Part shown: piece by piece, positions 5,227 through 6,760 of the stretch
Layout: the number at the start of each line of letters is the position of its first letter
How positions within the stretch are numbered: the first letter of the stretch is position 1
Origin: 13-2-20CM-68-14 sp036378475
GTDB taxonomy: Bacteria > Actinomycetota > Thermoleophilia > Gaiellales > Gaiellaceae
Direction of reading: 5' to 3'
Length of the DNA stretch: 6,760 nt
NCBI GenBank assembly: GCA_036378475.1
Contig: DASUWJ010000083.1
Coordinates: 1-6,760, forward strand
Program-made: the position numbers and the translations under genes
The notes under the pieces: model-generated
What the model saw: the letters and a program-made list of their open reading frames with translations, nothing else
What the model was told of the DNA's origin: nothing
Database searches by the model: none

Positions 5227-6371
5227 GGATGCTCCGCCAGCTCGACCGCCCGCTTGGCGCCCGCGAGCATCGTCGGCTCTACGTGCAGGTTCTCCGGCCC
5301 CGCCGCCGCGAGCAGGGTGCGGGCCTCCTCCGCGTTCGTGCCGTCGAGGCGAACGACGATCGGATGCTCGATCCCGATCCGCTCGAGCGCCGCGAGGATT
5401 CCCCGGGCGACCTCGTCGGTGCGCGTGATCCCGCCGAAGATGTTGAAGTAGATCGAGCGCACCTGCGGATCGGCGCTGATCACCTCGAGCGCGTCGACGA
5501 CGCCCTCGGCGTCGCCGCCGCCGCCGAGGTCGCAGAAGTTGGCCGCGCGGCCGCCGGCGAGCGCGATCACGTCGAGCGTCGCCATCACGAGCCCGGCCCC
5601 GTTGCCGAGCACCCCGACCTCGCCGTCCAGCTTGACGTAGGTGACGCCCTTCTCCCGGGCGGCCCGCTCCTCGGGAGGGACGGATTCCGGGTCGCGCATC
5701 TGCTCGATCTCCGGGTGCTTGTAGAGCGCGTTGTCGTCGACCGAGAACTTCGAGTCGAGCGCCCGCAGCTCGCCCTCCGGCGTCACGATCAGGGGGTTGA
5801 TCTCGCAGAGCATCGCGTCCGTCCCGACGAAGCACTCGTAGAGAGCTCCGATCAGCTGGAGCAGCTGCTTCTGCTCGCCGGGGTCGGTGATGCCGGCCGC
5901 GTAGATCAGGCGCCGCGCCTGGTAGGGCTGAAAGCCCTCGAGCGGGTCGATGTGCAGGCGCGCGAGCCGCTCCGGTGTCGCCGCCGCCACCTGCTCGATC
6001 TCCACGCCGCCCTCGGTCGTCAGCATCAGCAGCGGCTTCTTCTCGCCGCGGTCGAAGGTGACCGAGAGGTAGTACTCCTTTGCGATCTCCGACGCCCGCT
6101 CGACCCAGAGCCGGCGGACAACGTGGCCGTTGATCTCGAGGCCCAGGATCTCCTGCGCTTTTGCGTCGGCCTCGGCAGCCCCGTCGGCGAGCTTGATGCC
6201 GCCCGCCTTGCCCCGGCCGCCGGTCAGGACCTGGGCCTTGACGACGATCTGGCCGCCGAGCTCCTCGGCCACCGCACGAGCCTCGGCCGGACTCGAGGCC
6301 AGCCGCCCCTCCGAGGCGGGGATGCCGAAGCGCCGGAACAGCTCTTTGCCCTGGTACTCGTAGAGATCCAC
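5223..6371 (-). CDS. sucC: Succinyl-CoA ligase (ADP-forming), beta subunit
   Basis: The 382-residue ATP-grasp beta subunit (E. coli SucC has 388), partner of SucD. It begins with the characteristic MDLYEYQGKELF. The nucleotide-binding lysine region is VVKAQVLTGGRGKAGGIK (43-60), metal-binding residues are in CEINPL (189-194) and ALDSKFSVDDNA (204-215), the C-terminal CoA-ligase domain has VGVLGNGAGLVMATLD (252-267), and the phosphate loop is IFGGITR (311-317). It is full length and intact. Start GTG 6371 gives the canonical N-terminus. No SD precedes it, but a TAGAGT box lies 9 nt upstream, so it may be nearly leaderless. It is the first gene of the sucC-methyltransferase-sucD operon. GTP versus ATP preference cannot be read with confidence. 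Confidence 0.97.
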   Translation of the reverse strand: MDLYEYQGKELFRRFGIPASEGRLASSPAEARAVAEELGGQIVVKAQVLTGGRGKAGGIKLADGAAEADAKAQEILGLEINGHVVRRLWVERASEIAKEYYLSVTFDRGEKKPLLMLTTEGGVEIEQVAAATPERLARLHIDPLEGFQPYQARRLIYAAGITDPGEQKQLLQLIGALYECFVGTDAMLCEINPLIVTPEGELRALDSKFSVDDNALYKHPEIEQMRDPESVPPEERAAREKGVTYVKLDGEVGVLGNGAGLVMATLDVIALAGGRAANFCDLGGGGDAEGVVDALEVISADPQVRSIYFNIFGGITRTDEVARGILAALERIGIEHPIVVRLDGTNAEEARTLLAAAGPENLHVEPTMLAGAKRAVELAEHP

Positions 6372-6380
6372 CGGCGCGGG

Positions 6381-6386
6381 ACTCTA
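6381..6386 (-). promoter_or_regulatory. Candidate -10 box (TAGAGT) for the suc operon
   Basis: On the minus strand TAGAGT ends 9 nt before the sucC GTG. A TTGAGT (6401-6406) lies 14 nt further upstream, shorter than the usual 16-18 nt spacer, so the -35 is doubtful. The leader would be only a few bases. Confidence 0.4.
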
Positions 6387-6419
6387 CCGGCAGGCCGGGG
6401 ACTCAACCCGCCTCGGCCG

Positions 6420-6458
6420 GAGAGCCGCAACTCGGCCCGGGCCGCTGCTCGGGCTCTC
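6420..6458 (-). other. GC-rich hairpin between the carboxylase gene and sucC
   Basis: GAGAGCC (6420-6426) pairs exactly with GGCTCTC (6452-6458), and the 25-nt interior contains the palindrome GGCCCGGGCC (6434-6443). A further 10-bp palindrome, GGTCGCGACC, sits next to it at 6459-6468. On the transcribed strand the hairpin lies 41 nt after the carboxylase stop and upstream of the suc -10 box, so it could end the upstream transcript. No U-run follows. The rest of the 127-nt gap (6372-6498) holds nothing else recognisable. Confidence 0.3.
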
Positions 6459-6498
6459 GGTCGCGACCGCCCACCTTTTCGAGCCGGAGCTTCCGGAT

Positions 6499-6760
6499 CT
6501 AGTCGCGCCCGCCCGAGCCCTCGGGCTGCGAGACGACGCAGACAACCTGCCCCCTGCTGACCGCCTGGCCGGGCTCGACCGCGAGCTCAGTGACGGTGCC
6601 CTCGCGGTGCGCGGTGATCTCGTTCTCCATCTTCATCGCCTCCACGATGCAGATCACCTGCCCCGCCGAGACCTGGTCACCCTCCGCCACCTCCACGGCC
6701 AGGACGGTGCCCTGCATCGGCGTGACGACGACGTCGCGGCCGGCAGCGTGGGTGCCGACC
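6499..6760 (-). CDS. Biotin carrier domain, C-terminal end of an acyl-CoA carboxylase alpha chain (partial)
   Basis: The minus frame is open from the window edge to a TAG at 6499-6501, giving 86 residues of a biotinyl/lipoyl domain. The sequence from VVVTPMQGTVLAVEV, through the biotinylation motif EAMKM (lysine codon at 6631-6633), to AVEPGQAVSRGQVVCVV is the normal C-terminus of acetyl-/propionyl-CoA carboxylase alpha subunits. There the biotin on the lysine carries CO2 from the biotin carboxylase to the carboxyltransferase site. An ATG at 6717 is internal to the domain (PMQGTV) and is not a true start. The gene continues beyond the window, so a separate small BCCP cannot be excluded. It precedes sucC by 127 nt on the same strand, which would suit propionyl-CoA to succinyl-CoA metabolism, but this is inference. 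Confidence 0.88.
   Translation of the reverse strand, partial: VGTHAAGRDVVVTPMQGTVLAVEVAEGDQVSAGQVICIVEAMKMENEITAHREGTVTELAVEPGQAVSRGQVVCVVSQPEGSGGRD

Noticed and set aside
5227..5835. N-terminal extension of the methyltransferase frame by 203 residues
   Set aside because: The extension is the out-of-frame reading of sucC and is dominated by Arg, Gly and Ala. The methyltransferase starts at GTG 5226 with a normal family N-terminus and an SD.
6484..6496. CCGGA-GCT-TCCGG hairpin after the carboxylase stop
   Set aside because: The stem is 5 bp with a 3-nt loop and no U-run on the transcribed strand; too weak to call a terminator.
5229..6560. 443-residue open frame on + over sucC
   Set aside because: It is the antisense shadow of sucC: sucC has every family motif, while this frame is a run of Arg, Asp, Leu and Glu without a fold signature.

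Overview
The window is about 68-70% GC by eye and tightly packed. Promoter-like TAnnnT boxes sit directly in front of start codons, there are many GTG starts, and the acyl-CoA carboxylase, SucCD and LapA-like proteins are of actinobacterial type. I infer an actinobacterium (Actinomycetota), possibly a deep branch such as Thermoleophilia. The phylum is moderately secure and the class is a guess.

Layout. Bases 1-126 are the 3' end of an IS630-family transposase gene, and its stop codon coincides with the probable TA target site. Directly after the junction comes a short-chain dehydrogenase/reductase (SDR) gene (to 860), whose native start appears to have been cut off by the insertion. Next on + are a membrane-anchored PDZ plus Lon-type (S16) protease of the YlbL kind (920-1954), a 61-residue four-cysteine protein with a clear promoter and Shine-Dalgarno (SD) site (2079-2264), and a two-helix LapA/DUF1049 membrane protein (2275-2532). 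The LapA gene converges on, and overlaps by 27 bp, a minus-strand class I/II PLP aminotransferase (2506-3600).

The right half is all minus strand. An acyl-CoA carboxylase biotin-carrier C-terminus (6499 to the window edge) is followed by the operon sucC (5223-6371), a class I SAM methyltransferase (4570-5226) and sucD (3689-4570). The three operon genes are joined by a 4-nt GTGA overlap and a 1-nt TGATG overlap.

How they fit together. SucC and SucD form the two-subunit succinyl-CoA ligase of the TCA cycle. A biotin-dependent acyl-CoA carboxylase just upstream would fit a propionyl-CoA to methylmalonyl-CoA to succinyl-CoA route, but its substrate cannot be read from this fragment. The most unusual element is the methyltransferase gene placed between the two ligase subunits and translationally coupled to both. 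Second is the IS630 insertion, which leaves the SDR gene with a substitute 5' end read out of frame from the transposase gene. A recurrent TAnnnT box 6-9 nt before several starts suggests leaderless transcription. I see no tRNA, rRNA, CRISPR array or phage genes, and no gap over 300 bases without a gene.
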